A DNA stretch of 64,000 nt from Lacinutrix sp. 5H-3-7-4 (GTDB taxonomy: Bacteria; Bacteroidota; Bacteroidia; Flavobacteriales; Flavobacteriaceae), in contig NC_015638.1 in NCBI RefSeq assembly GCF_000211855.2, forward strand, positions 930,001 to 994,000, in the 5' to 3' direction. Each line of letters begins with the position of its first letter. Within the stretch, counting starts at the first letter, position 1. Positions 16,336 to 25,602 of the stretch are shown in pieces. The position numbers and the translations under genes are program-made. The notes under the pieces are model-generated. The model had not been told where the DNA came from. It did no database searches and saw nothing but the letters and a program-made list of their open reading frames with translations.

Positions 16336-19300
16336 TCATTTTTTTGTGATAAATAACTTTGTATTTATATTATCGAATGCAATATCTATACCATTATCTA
16401 CCTGTTCTACAACATCAAGACTATCTGTTAATGTTTCTGCCTTGATGTATTCTAAATTTGTTTTTACAGCTTGCGCAATTTGTTTATCGTCTTGCAATTG
16501 TACAGAAATTCTATCTGTTACTTCAAATCCTGAATCTTTACGTAAATTTTGAATACGGTTTACGAGCTCACGTGCAATACCTTCTTCGCGTAATTCATTA
16601 GAAATTGTAACATCTAGAGCTACTGTTATTGCTCCTTCATTTGCTACAAGCCAGCCTTCTATATCTTGCGATGTAATCTCTACATCACTTAGTTCCAAAT
16701 TAATGATTTTTCCATTACAATCGACATCAAGACTACCATTTTGTTCTATTTTTTTTATGTCTTCTGATGTCATTTTACGTATTTCACTGGCAATCAACTT
16801 CATATCTTTACCAAAACGTGGACCTAATGCTTTAAAATTAGGTTTAATTTGTTTTACCAAGATATCTGATGCATCTTCTAAAAGCTCAACTTCTTTAATA
16901 TTTACTTCGCTTTTTATTAAATCTGCCACTGCTAAAATCTCTTCCTTTTGTTCTTGAGAATCTATAGGAATCATTATTTTTTGCAATGGTTGTCTCACTT
17001 TTATTTTTTCTTTAGCTCGTAAAGATAAAACCAAAGATGAAATGGTTTGCGCAGCTTCCATTTTACGTTCTAATGCTTTATCTATAAAGCTACTATCACT
17101 CTCTGGGAACTTTGCCAAATGTATACTTTCAAATGATTCTGTATGTGTCGCTTTTGTTAAATCTAAGTAAAGTTTATCCATAAAAAATGGTGCAATTGGA
17201 GCTCCAAGTTTAGCTATGGTTAACATACAAGTGTATAACGTTTGGTAAGCCGAAATTTTATCTTGCTGGTAATCGCCTTTCCAGAAACGTCTTCTACTTA
17301 AACGCACATACCAATTACTTAAATAATCTTGTGTAAAGTTTGAAATGGCACGCGCTGCTTTTGTAGGCTCATACTCTGCATAATACTCGTCAACTTTTTG
17401 AATTAACGTGTGTAATTCTGATAGAATCCAACGGTCTAATTCTGGTCTTTCATTTAAAGCGATATCATCTTCAGCATAAGAAAACTTATCTATGTTTGTA
17501 TATAAACTAAAGAAAGAATAGGTATTGTAAAGTGTCCCAAAAAACTTACGCTTTACTTCTTCTATACCATCTAAATCAAATTTTAAATTATCCCATGGAT
17601 TTGCGTTTGCAATCATGTACCAACGTGTGGCATCTGCTCCATAAGTATCTAAAGTCTCGAAAGGATCTGTAGCATTACCTAAACGTTTAGACATTTTTTG
17701 TCCGTTTTTATCTAAAACCAATCCGTTAGATACTACATTTTTATAGGCTACAGAATCAAAAACCATAGTTCCAATAGCATGAAGTGTATAAAACCAACCA
17801 CGTGTTTGGTCTACACCTTCGGCAATAAAATCTGCTGGAAACGATTTATTTTCGTCTATTTTCTCTTTATTCTCAAAAGGATAATGCCATTGTGCATAAG
17901 GCATAGAACCAGAATCGAACCAAACATCTATTAAATCGGCTTCACGTTTCATTGGTTGCCCACTTGCTGAAACTAGTACAATATCATCTACAATGTTTTT
18001 GTGTAAATCTATTTTTGCATAGTTTTCTTCAGAGTTATTTCCTACTTCAAAATCTTCAAAAATATCTTTTGCTAAAACACCAGCTAAAACTGCTTTTTGC
18101 ATTTCGGCTTTTAGCTCTTCAACAGAACCAATACAAATTTCTTCTTTACCATCTTCTGTTCTCCATATTGGTAATGGAATTCCCCAATAACGAGATCGCG
18201 ATAAATTCCAATCGTTTGCATTTGCTATCCAGTTACCAAAACGGCCTTCTCCTGTAGATTTTGGCTTCCAATTAATACCTGTATTAAGCTCGTGCATACG
18301 ACCTTTTACATCTGTAATTTTAATAAACCAAGAGTCTAATGGATAATACAATATTGGCTTATCTGTACGCCAGCAATGTGGATAGTTGTGCTTATATTTT
18401 TCAACCTTAAAGGCTTTATTTTCTTCTTTTAATTTAATGGCAAGCTCAACATCTATAGAACGTTCTGGTGCTTCACCATCTTTATAATATTCGTTTTTAA
18501 CGTACTTACCACCAAACTCTGCCATTTCTGGTCTAAATTTACCTTGTAAATCTACAAGTGGTACTAAGTTATCGTTTTCATCTTTTACTAAAAGTGGCGG
18601 AATTTCTGGTGTTGCTTGTTTTGCAACCAATGCATCATCTGCTCCAAATGTTGGTGCTGTATGTACGATACCTGTTCCATCTTCGGTAGTAACAAAGTCT
18701 CCAGAGATTACTCTAAAGGCATCTTGAGGATTATCATTTGGTAAGGCATAAGGTAAAAGCTGTTCGTACTTAATACCAACTAGATCTTTTCCCTTAAATT
18801 CTTTTACAACAAAATATGGGATTTTTTTATCGCCATCTTTATAGTCTAAAAGTGCTGCTTTTTCTTCAACTCTTTTAAATTTACCATCAAATTGTTTGTT
18901 AACCAATGGTTTTGCCAAAATAACATTCATTGGTTTAAATGTATATTGGTTATATGTTTCTACTAAAACATAATCAATTTTTGGCCCAACAGTTAATGCT
19001 GTATTACTTGGTAATGTCCAAGGTGTAGTTGTCCAAGCTATAAAGTGAATATCGCCTTCGTTTTGTAAAAAGTCTGGCAGTGTATTTTCTATGGCTTTAA
19101 ATTGAGCAACCACGGTAGTGTCTGTTACATCTTGATAAGCTCCTGGTTGGTTAACCTCGTGCGAACTTAAACCTGTTCCTGCTTTTGGTGAATAAGGCTG
19201 TATTGTATAGCCTTTATACATTAAGTTTTTAGAGTAAATTTCTTTTAATAACCACCAAACAGACTCCATATATTTTGGTTCGTAGGTAATGTATGGATCG

Positions 19301-19740
19301 TCCATATCTACCCAATACCCCATTTTTTGAGTTAGATTATTCCAAACATCTGTATAACGCATTACGGCTTTACGACAGGCAGCATTATAATCTTCTACAG
19401 ATATGGTTTTACCAATATCTTCTTTTGTAATACCCAATTCTTTTTCTACACCAAGTTCTATTGGTAATCCATGCGTATCCCAACCCGCTTTACGCTTAAC
19501 TTGGTAACCTTTCATGGTTTTGTATCGTGGAAAAATATCTTTAATAGCACGTGCTAAAACGTGGTGTACTCCTGGTAAACCGTTTGCACTTGGTGGACCT
19601 TCAAAAAACACATAAGGTTCTGCATTTTCTCTAGTCGTTACACTTTTTTCGAAGATGTTATTCTCTTGCCAATACGTTAAAATTTCTTTTGCTACGTTTG
19701 GTAAGTTAAGTCCTTTATATTCAGGAAATCCTGTGCTCAT
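16336..19740 (-). CDS. ileS: Isoleucyl-tRNA synthetase
   Basis: Class I aminoacyl-tRNA synthetase, 1134 residues, the longer eukaryote-like (type 2) form that is often less sensitive to mupirocin. The HIGH-type motif appears as NGLPGVHHVLAR near residue 55, and the KMSKR loop (GQKMSKRLGN) near 683. The CP1 editing domain lies between (WTTTPWTLPSN). The anticodon-binding domain and a C-terminal extension of about 250 residues follow. No zinc-finger Cys cluster is seen at the C-terminus. First gene of the ileS-dksA unit. The start at ATG 19740 gives the typical N-terminus ending EYKGLNLP. Confidence 0.97.
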   Translation of the reverse strand: MSTGFPEYKGLNLPNVAKEILTYWQENNIFEKSVTTRENAEPYVFFEGPPSANGLPGVHHVLARAIKDIFPRYKTMKGYQVKRKAGWDTHGLPIELGVEKELGITKEDIGKTISVEDYNAACRKAVMRYTDVWNNLTQKMGYWVDMDDPYITYEPKYMESVWWLLKEIYSKNLMYKGYTIQPYSPKAGTGLSSHEVNQPGAYQDVTDTTVVAQFKAIENTLPDFLQNEGDIHFIAWTTTPWTLPSNTALTVGPKIDYVLVETYNQYTFKPMNVILAKPLVNKQFDGKFKRVEEKAALLDYKDGDKKIPYFVVKEFKGKDLVGIKYEQLLPYALPNDNPQDAFRVISGDFVTTEDGTGIVHTAPTFGADDALVAKQATPEIPPLLVKDENDNLVPLVDLQGKFRPEMAEFGGKYVKNEYYKDGEAPERSIDVELAIKLKEENKAFKVEKYKHNYPHCWRTDKPILYYPLDSWFIKITDVKGRMHELNTGINWKPKSTGEGRFGNWIANANDWNLSRSRYWGIPLPIWRTEDGKEEICIGSVEELKAEMQKAVLAGVLAKDIFEDFEVGNNSEENYAKIDLHKNIVDDIVLVSASGQPMKREADLIDVWFDSGSMPYAQWHYPFENKEKIDENKSFPADFIAEGVDQTRGWFYTLHAIGTMVFDSVAYKNVVSNGLVLDKNGQKMSKRLGNATDPFETLDTYGADATRWYMIANANPWDNLKFDLDGIEEVKRKFFGTLYNTYSFFSLYTNIDKFSYAEDDIALNERPELDRWILSELHTLIQKVDEYYAEYEPTKAARAISNFTQDYLSNWYVRLSRRRFWKGDYQQDKISAYQTLYTCMLTIAKLGAPIAPFFMDKLYLDLTKATHTESFESIHLAKFPESDSSFIDKALERKMEAAQTISSLVLSLRAKEKIKVRQPLQKIMIPIDSQEQKEEILAVADLIKSEVNIKEVELLEDASDILVKQIKPNFKALGPRFGKDMKLIASEIRKMTSEDIKKIEQNGSLDVDCNGKIINLELSDVEITSQDIEGWLVANEGAITVALDVTISNELREEGIARELVNRIQNLRKDSGFEVTDRISVQLQDDKQIAQAVKTNLEYIKAETLTDSLDVVEQVDNGIDIAFDNINTKLFITKK

Positions 19741-19764
19741 TTCTTATAATTTCAATATGAAAAG

Positions 19765-19772
19765 CGAAATTA
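19765..19772 (-). promoter_or_regulatory. Possible ileS -7 box
   Basis: Minus-strand TAATTTCG, one base off TAnnTTTG, lies about 25 bases before the ileS ATG. It is the same variant as upstream of the rloA-rimK operon. Confidence 0.35.
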
Positions 19773-19855
19773 AGGAATTTTAGTAAAAAAGTGTGATTAT
19801 TCGTTGAAAAAGGAACGATAGATTTATAAATTACAGACTGTTTTAAGATTTTATT

Positions 19856-21214
19856 TTAAACTATAAAATTTACCAAATCTTCAATTTTTGAAATCAGTTG
19901 AATTTTTATTGAAGTATCTTTTAGAGAAATCTTATTATATTTTGAAACGAATATAGCTGAAAACCCTAGTTTTTCGGCCTCAAGAATACGTTGTTCGACA
20001 CGTTGTACCGGACGTATTTCTCCAGATAAACCAACCTCTGCTGCAAAACAATAGTTTGCTTGTAATGCCTCATCTTCATTTGAAGATAATATTGCTGCTA
20101 CTACAGCTAAGTCTATTGCTGGGTCGTCTACATTTATACCACCAGTAATGTTTAAAAACACATCTTTTGCACCTAAACGAAAACCTGCTCTTTTCTCTAA
20201 AACAGCTAAAAGCATGTTTAGTCTTTTTGCATTAAATCCAGTTGCGCTTCGTTGTGGTGTGCCATAAACAGCCGTACTTACCAAGGCTTGAACTTCTATC
20301 ATTAAAGGTCGCATACCTTCTAAAGTTGCAGCAATTGCATTTCCAGAAAGTTCTTCGTCTTTTTTAGAGATTAAAATTTCGCTTGGGTTACTTACTTCTC
20401 GCAAACCAGAACCTTGCATTTCGTAAATGCCTAATTCGTGGGTAGAACCAAAACGGTTTTTTTGTGCTCTTAAAATTCTAAATACGTGATTGCGATCGCC
20501 TTCAAACTGCAATACTGTATCAACCATATGTTCTAGTATTTTAGGTCCAGCGATGTTTCCATCTTTTGTAATATGACCAATTAAAACAACAGGTGTATTA
20601 GTTTCTTTAGCAAATTTAATAAGCTCTGTAGTACATTCTTTTATTTGCGAAATGCTTCCGCTTGACGATTCTATATAATCGCTATGCAAAGTTTGAATAG
20701 AATCTATTATAACAATATCTGGCTCTAAGGCTTCAATTTGCTTAAATATATTTTGTGTTTTTGTTTCTGTAAGAATGTAACAACTTTCATTATCTGGATT
20801 AATACGTTCGGCGCGCATTTTTATTTGTTTCTGGCTTTCTTCTCCAGATACATATAATGTTTTATAGGGTAACTTAAGCGATATTTGAAGCAATAATGTA
20901 CTTTTTCCTATTCCTGGTTCTCCTCCTAAAAGCGTTAATGAACCTGGTACAATACCACCACCTAAAACACGATTAAACTCTGCATCTAAAGTGTCTAATC
21001 TCGCTTCTTTAGATGAATCAATTTCTTTTATTGTTAAAGGCTTTGAAACACGTTTTTGAGTATTTGTTGGTGTTTTCCAATCGTTTTTTTCTGGTTTTTG
21101 AATAACCTCTTCTACAATTGTATTCCACTCTTTACAAGCTGTGCATTGTCCTTGCCATTTAGAGTACTGTGTACCGCAACTTTGACAAAAAAAAGTAGTT
21201 TTAACTTTTGCCAT
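19856..21214 (-). CDS. radA: DNA repair protein RadA
   Basis: RecA-like helicase that helps extend recombination intermediates (branch migration). Protein of 452 residues. N-terminal zinc finger with CQSCG and CTAC; Walker A in GGEPGIGKSTLL (about 96-107); the RadA-specific KNRFG motif in RAQKNRFGS; and a C-terminal Lon-like domain (GINVDDPAIDLAVVAAILSS, about 350-450). It shares one base with the preceding gene stop (TAATG), so it is the last gene of the panC-panD-ybhN-esterase-radA run. Intact. Confidence 0.96.
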   Translation of the reverse strand: MAKVKTTFFCQSCGTQYSKWQGQCTACKEWNTIVEEVIQKPEKNDWKTPTNTQKRVSKPLTIKEIDSSKEARLDTLDAEFNRVLGGGIVPGSLTLLGGEPGIGKSTLLLQISLKLPYKTLYVSGEESQKQIKMRAERINPDNESCYILTETKTQNIFKQIEALEPDIVIIDSIQTLHSDYIESSSGSISQIKECTTELIKFAKETNTPVVLIGHITKDGNIAGPKILEHMVDTVLQFEGDRNHVFRILRAQKNRFGSTHELGIYEMQGSGLREVSNPSEILISKKDEELSGNAIAATLEGMRPLMIEVQALVSTAVYGTPQRSATGFNAKRLNMLLAVLEKRAGFRLGAKDVFLNITGGINVDDPAIDLAVVAAILSSNEDEALQANYCFAAEVGLSGEIRPVQRVEQRILEAEKLGFSAIFVSKYNKISLKDTSIKIQLISKIEDLVNFIV

Positions 21215-22359
21215 TAGTACCCAAAGTCTGCTTTAATTTGTTCTGAAAGTTCTAAAACGTGATCTTTTGTAATACCACCAGCTTCTTCTAAAATATATGC
21301 AGATTGATATGTTTTCATTGCTTTTTTAGGGTTTCCTGTTTCTTCATAAAAACGTCCTAAATAATAGTTTCCTAAAAGCGTATTTGGGTATTGTTTTCTT
21401 GCTAATTTCCCTAAAGACTCAAAGTACTCATACTTTTCGGTTTTTTTAATTGCTGCTGCAATTGCTCTAAAATCGTTAATAAGGATTTGTTTATCTAAAC
21501 CAAAAAGATCTTCTATTGTTTCATATTTTTCTATTAAATAATCTACTGGCGACCCTTCTAATTTTAAGATTGTGTCTTTATACTCTTGTTTAGATATTGG
21601 TCTAAAAACAAAAAAGATATCTTCTAGTGCATTAGGTATAGCATGTGCAGGAAGAGAGTAATGTGTTGGGTCTTCAAAATTATCAAAACTACTTAACACA
21701 TTTTTATTTTCTACTGTTTTTATGGTGTTGTTTAAGGCTTTAGTTCCTTCTTGTAGTGATTTAACATCATTGTTTGAAGTTGCCAAATAGTAAAATATTT
21801 TGCTTTCAATTTTCGAGAACTTTTCAGACAAAAAACTAGTCATGTCTGGAGCTAAATCTGGGCTTATTGCTATATAAGCATTAAACAAAGGCTCTTCTTT
21901 TAACAAATAATAGTTTATAAAATTTGCTGTTACACCATGACCAATGGCTACTTTAAATTTTTCGGTTCTATATGTTTTTTCGATGTATGGAATTAACTCC
22001 ATACTAATAAATTCGAAAAAAGCAGCTCCTGTTTCTATTGGTAGTGAGTTTTGCTCTGAGTATAACATATCGTTATCTCGTTTCCCAAATTGATTAACAC
22101 CAACAACAATTGCCTCTGGAATATCTTCCCAATATGAGGCATAATCTACATTTCCTGAAACAATTTCAAACATATAATCACCATCTAAAGTTAAAATTAT
22201 TGGATAACTTTTTTCACCAGTACCATAGCTTTTTGGTAATAAGATTTTAATATCTCTAGCTTCTCCTAATATTTCGGAATTAAAACTCTTAAATGTAGCT
22301 TGCGCACTAATATTTTGTACTAAAAGCACAATAACGAAAAGGTAAATAAAACGTTTCAT
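21214..22359 (-). CDS. Secreted esterase-fold protein with C-terminal TPR-like repeats; nucleophile Ser missing
   Basis: Protein of 381 residues with signal peptide (1-20). Residues about 22-270 resemble the esterase D/IroE-type alpha/beta hydrolases: ILTLDGDYMFEIV, PEAIVVGVNQ, and the nucleophile elbow region KVAIGHGVTANF. The expected GHSxGG is GHGVTA here, with Gly at position 142 where the catalytic Ser should be. The His region (DPTHYSLPAHAI) seems kept. Residues about 300-375 look like a pair of TPR helices (LLGNYYLGRFYEETGNPKKAMKTYQSAYIL). It may be an inactive binding protein, or the Ser may lie elsewhere. It starts 34 bases after the ybhN-like gene and overlaps radA by one base. Confidence 0.8.
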   Translation of the reverse strand: MKRFIYLFVIVLLVQNISAQATFKSFNSEILGEARDIKILLPKSYGTGEKSYPIILTLDGDYMFEIVSGNVDYASYWEDIPEAIVVGVNQFGKRDNDMLYSEQNSLPIETGAAFFEFISMELIPYIEKTYRTEKFKVAIGHGVTANFINYYLLKEEPLFNAYIAISPDLAPDMTSFLSEKFSKIESKIFYYLATSNNDVKSLQEGTKALNNTIKTVENKNVLSSFDNFEDPTHYSLPAHAIPNALEDIFFVFRPISKQEYKDTILKLEGSPVDYLIEKYETIEDLFGLDKQILINDFRAIAAAIKKTEKYEYFESLGKLARKQYPNTLLGNYYLGRFYEETGNPKKAMKTYQSAYILEEAGGITKDHVLELSEQIKADFGY

Positions 22360-22393
22360 GGTAGGATTTTAAATTATACATGCAATGTACAAA

Positions 22394-23353
22394 TTATTTC
22401 TTTCTATTTCTATTATATATAGGCAGGCAAAGTAAAGATATCCCTCCAAATAGAATTACCATTACGGTTTGAGAAGTCCACATTATCCAGCCAAATGCTA
22501 TGCTTGGATCTTCTGGAATAGAAAAAATTGCAAAAGCCCCATAAACCGCAATAGGATACGAACCTAAGCCTCCATTTGTTGCAGCAACACTAAAACTAGC
22601 TGCTATAAAACCTATTAAAACGGCTCCAAAAGGAATAGGCTGCAATCCTGTTATCGCAAAACTTGTAATGTAAAACATAAGAACGTACATACTCCAAATA
22701 AAAAAGGTATGGAAAATAAAGGCCCATTTCTTTTTCATTTTAAATATACTTAATGCGCCTTCTATTAAACCAGACACAAATGATTTTACTTTTAACGCTA
22801 GTTTAGATTGACTTTTTTTTATGTAAAAAACAAAAAAAAGTCCTAATACGAGTAATAGCAAAAAACTAAAAACTACTTTTATTGGGTTAAATTTTTCGAC
22901 AAAAAAGTTGAAAATAAAATCGAATTCCAGGAACAGTGTAATAACAATTATTAAGAGCATTACTATAACATCTGCTACTCGTTCAGCAACTATAGTACCA
23001 ATACCTTTTTCAAACGGCACACCTTCATAATTAGTTAAAATAGAAGCTCTAGCAACTTCTCCTGCTCTGGGAATAGTATAGTTTATTAAATAAGTAGCAA
23101 ATACAGCCATAAAACTATTACCATATTTTACTTTATAACCTAAAGGTTCTAACTGGAACAACCATCTATAAGCTCTAGACATGTGGCTCAATAAACCCAA
23201 TACCACACCTATAATGATATATAAATAATTAGCCGATTTAAAATGTGCTATTAATTCGTTTATAGAGATTTTAGATAAAGAATACCATATTAAAAAAACT
23301 CCCAATATAATTGGGAGTAAAATTTTTAATGTTTTAATTATGGATTTGCTCAA
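22394..23353 (-). CDS. YbhN/AglD-type flippase-like membrane protein (lysylphosphatidylglycerol synthase TM family)
   Basis: Integral membrane protein of 319 residues with about eight hydrophobic segments. Family markers: SHMSRAYRWLFQLEPLGYKV after the second segment, then NYTIPRAGEVARASIL and GIGTIVAERVADV in the middle, and AATNGGLGSYPIAVYG near the C-terminus. This family (UPF0104) includes the membrane part of MprF, but there is no synthase domain here, so lipid movement or modification is only a guess. The start is three bases after panD, so it belongs to the panC-panD operon. Confidence 0.87.
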   Translation of the reverse strand: MSKSIIKTLKILLPIILGVFLIWYSLSKISINELIAHFKSANYLYIIIGVVLGLLSHMSRAYRWLFQLEPLGYKVKYGNSFMAVFATYLINYTIPRAGEVARASILTNYEGVPFEKGIGTIVAERVADVIVMLLIIVITLFLEFDFIFNFFVEKFNPIKVVFSFLLLLVLGLFFVFYIKKSQSKLALKVKSFVSGLIEGALSIFKMKKKWAFIFHTFFIWSMYVLMFYITSFAITGLQPIPFGAVLIGFIAASFSVAATNGGLGSYPIAVYGAFAIFSIPEDPSIAFGWIMWTSQTVMVILFGGISLLCLPIYNRNRKK

Positions 23354-23356
23354 CTT

Positions 23357-23707
23357 TTATTTTAATAAATTTGTTGCTTCGTCTGGAAAAACCAAAGATG
23401 GTTTAAAAACTTTAGCTTCTTCAATATCCATAAAACCATAAGTTATAAGTATTAATACATCGCCAGGAGACACCAATCGTGCAGCAGCACCATTTAATGT
23501 TATTTCTCCACTGTTACGTGGTCCAGGAATCGCATAAGTTTCTAATCGAGCGCCATTATTATTATTTACAATTTGAACTTTCTCGCCTTGAATAATATTT
23601 GCAGCATCCATTAAATCTTCATCAATAGTAATACTACCAATATAATTAAGGTCTGCGCCTGTTACTTTTACTCTATGAATTTTAGATTTTACTACTTGTA
23701 TTTGCAT
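23357..23707 (-). CDS. panD: Aspartate 1-decarboxylase
   Basis: Pyruvoyl enzyme making beta-alanine from L-aspartate for pantothenate synthesis. Protein of 116 residues. The self-cleavage site is Gly24-Ser25 in NYIGSITID, at exactly the position of the E. coli enzyme, so Ser25 becomes the pyruvoyl group. [10 protein letters not shown] before it, and [17 protein letters not shown] after it, are typical. Thirteen bases separate it from panC, its pathway partner upstream. Confidence 0.97.
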   Translation of the reverse strand: MQIQVVKSKIHRVKVTGADLNYIGSITIDEDLMDAANIIQGEKVQIVNNNNGARLETYAIPGPRNSGEITLNGAAARLVSPGDVLILITYGFMDIEEAKVFKPSLVFPDEATNLLK

Positions 23708-23720
23708 GGTGCAAAGGTAA

Positions 23721-24569
23721 TTAATTAAGTGCTATATTGTCTATTAATCTTATGTCATCTGCATAAACAGCAATAAAAGCACGATACGTTTTAGATTTGG
23801 ATTTTCTTTTAACTGGTTTTAAGGTTTTAGAATCTGCAATCACAAAATATTCTAATTTTAATAAATCATGATTGTTAAATTGCTTTTCAACCCATTCCGT
23901 TACTTCTTTAGCACTTTTTGTGCCAAACTGCTCTTTGGCAGTGTTTAATATTTTAAAAATAAAAGGCGCTGCAGCTTTATAATCAGGTTTTAACCTTTCA
24001 TTTCTAGAGCTATATGCTAAACCGCTTTTCTCTCTATATATTGTACAACCTTCTACTATAACAGGAATATTATGTTTTTCTACTAATTTTTTTATAATTG
24101 CCAATTGCTGAAAGTCTTTTTCTCCAAAATAAGCTTTATTAGGTTTAACAATTTCAAACAACCTTTTAACTATAGTACCAACTCCATTAAAGTGGCCGTC
24201 GCGAAATTTACCTTCCATTTCATGTTCTAAACCATCAAAAGTAAAATGTTCTGCTACAGCTTTTTGCTCATAGATATCTTCAACAGCTGGAGCATAAACT
24301 AATATATTTGGAGATACTGTTTTTAGCAATAAAACATCTTTCTCAAGCGTTCTAGGGTACTTTTTTAAATCTTCAGGATTATCAAACTGCGTAGGATTTA
24401 CAAAAATACTAACTACACATATGTCGTTTTCCTCTAAAGCTTTATTAACCAAAGATAAATGACCATCATGTAACGCTCCCATTGTAGGCACAAAACCAAT
24501 AGTAAAATTATCACCTTTTTTATTAGAAATATGGTCTTGAATCTTTGATTTTTTGTTAAAAACAGTCAT
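23721..24569 (-). CDS. panC: Pantothenate synthetase
   Basis: Joins pantoate and the beta-alanine produced by PanD, using ATP. Protein of 282 residues. Nucleotide-binding motifs: [17 protein letters not shown] (HIGH-like) and AYSSRNERL (KMSKS-like). [10 protein letters not shown] and [10 protein letters not shown] are also diagnostic. First gene of the minus-strand panC-panD-ybhN-esterase-radA run, divergent from the GT5-like gene. An exact -7 box (TAAGTTTG) lies 25 bases upstream. panB is not in the window. Confidence 0.97.
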   Translation of the reverse strand: MTVFNKKSKIQDHISNKKGDNFTIGFVPTMGALHDGHLSLVNKALEENDICVVSIFVNPTQFDNPEDLKKYPRTLEKDVLLLKTVSPNILVYAPAVEDIYEQKAVAEHFTFDGLEHEMEGKFRDGHFNGVGTIVKRLFEIVKPNKAYFGEKDFQQLAIIKKLVEKHNIPVIVEGCTIYREKSGLAYSSRNERLKPDYKAAAPFIFKILNTAKEQFGTKSAKEVTEWVEKQFNNHDLLKLEYFVIADSKTLKPVKRKSKSKTYRAFIAVYADDIRLIDNIALN

Positions 24570-24593
24570 TATTTAATATAAAATTAACGAGTG

Positions 24594-24601
24594 CAAACTT
24601 A
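24594..24601 (-). promoter_or_regulatory. -7 box of the panC-panD operon
   Basis: Minus-strand TAAGTTTG matches TAnnTTTG, 25 bases before the panC ATG. No well-spaced -33 TTG was seen. Confidence 0.5.
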
Positions 24602-24632
24602 ATATTTTAGTCGCAATCTGCATAAATTTTTG

Positions 24633-24640
24633 TACTTTTG
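24633..24640 (+). promoter_or_regulatory. -7 box of the GT5-like/DUF4270/glmS unit
   Basis: TACTTTTG matches TAnnTTTG and lies about 130 bases before the ATG at 24769, implying a leader of about 120 bases. It is divergent from the panC box 31 bases away. Confidence 0.45.
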
Positions 24641-24768
24641 CGTGTTTTTTATTTTCATTTTTTTAATTATTAGCGTTTTTTGTAAGCTTTTAAGTTAAAA
24701 TTATATAAAAAAGAAGTCAAATAGTTATTGTTTAACTACATTATTAATAAATCGAATAAAGCTAACGT

Positions 24769-25578
24769 ATGAAAGATAAGAGAATATTATATGTGTCGTC
24801 TGAAGTGGTACCATATTTACCAGAAACCGAGATTTCATCTATGTCATTTGAGACTCCTAGAATGGTAAACCAACAAGGTGGACAAATTAGAATATTCATG
24901 CCTAGATATGGAAATATTAACGAGAGAAGACATCAATTGCATGAAGTAATTAGGCTTTCTGGAATTAATTTAGTGATTAATGATTTAGATATGCCTCTTA
25001 TAATTAAAGTTGCCTCTATACCAAAAGAGCGTATTCAAGTATATTTTATAGATAATGATGAATATTTTAAAAGAAAAGCAACATTAACAGACGAAGATGG
25101 GAAATTATTTCCAGATAATGATGAAAGAGCAATTTTCTTTGCAAAAGGAGTTATAGAAACTGTAAAAAAATTAAACTGGTCTCCAGATATTATACATATT
25201 CACGGTTGGTTAGCCTCATTATTACCGTTATACTTAAAACAGTTTTATAAAGACGAACCGTTATTTAATGAAAGTAAAATAGTTACCTCTGTATACAATC
25301 AAAGCTTTGATGAAACGTTAAATACAGACCTAATAAATAAAATTGCTTTTGATAATATTGAAAAAGAATCAATTAAAACATTAGAGAAGCCTACTTATAA
25401 CAATTTAATGAAAGTAGCTATAGACAACTCTGATGCCTTAATTATTGGTTCTCAAGAAATGCCAAAAGAATTAGAAGACTATTTAGAAAATTCAAATAAG
25501 CCAGTATTACCTTTTAAAGAAAAAGACGAATTTGCAGAAGCTTATACAGAGTTTTATAATACAAGCGTACTACAATAA
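24769..25578 (+). CDS. Glycogen/starch synthase N-domain-like protein (half-length GT5, probably not catalytic)
   Basis: Protein of 269 residues matching only the N-terminal Rossmann domain of GT5 glycogen synthases (usual length about 480). KRILYVSSEVVPYL, IRIFMPRYGNINERRH, IQVYFIDNDEYF and PDIIHIHGWLASLLPLYLK are clear family segments. The ADP-glucose-binding K-x-G-G-L loop that should follow VVPYL is replaced by PETEISSM (18-25), and the whole C-terminal sugar-nucleotide domain is absent. It is therefore unlikely to make glycogen. From memory, Flavobacteria commonly carry this short form next to panC, DUF4270 and glmS, so it is a conserved protein and not a fresh truncation. It precedes the DUF4270 gene by 24 bases. 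Confidence 0.85.
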   Translation: MKDKRILYVSSEVVPYLPETEISSMSFETPRMVNQQGGQIRIFMPRYGNINERRHQLHEVIRLSGINLVINDLDMPLIIKVASIPKERIQVYFIDNDEYFKRKATLTDEDGKLFPDNDERAIFFAKGVIETVKKLNWSPDIIHIHGWLASLLPLYLKQFYKDEPLFNESKIVTSVYNQSFDETLNTDLINKIAFDNIEKESIKTLEKPTYNNLMKVAIDNSDALIIGSQEMPKELEDYLENSNKPVLPFKEKDEFAEAYTEFYNTSVLQ

Positions 25579-25602
25579 ATTCTTTTTGAGAATTAAAAAA
25601 CT

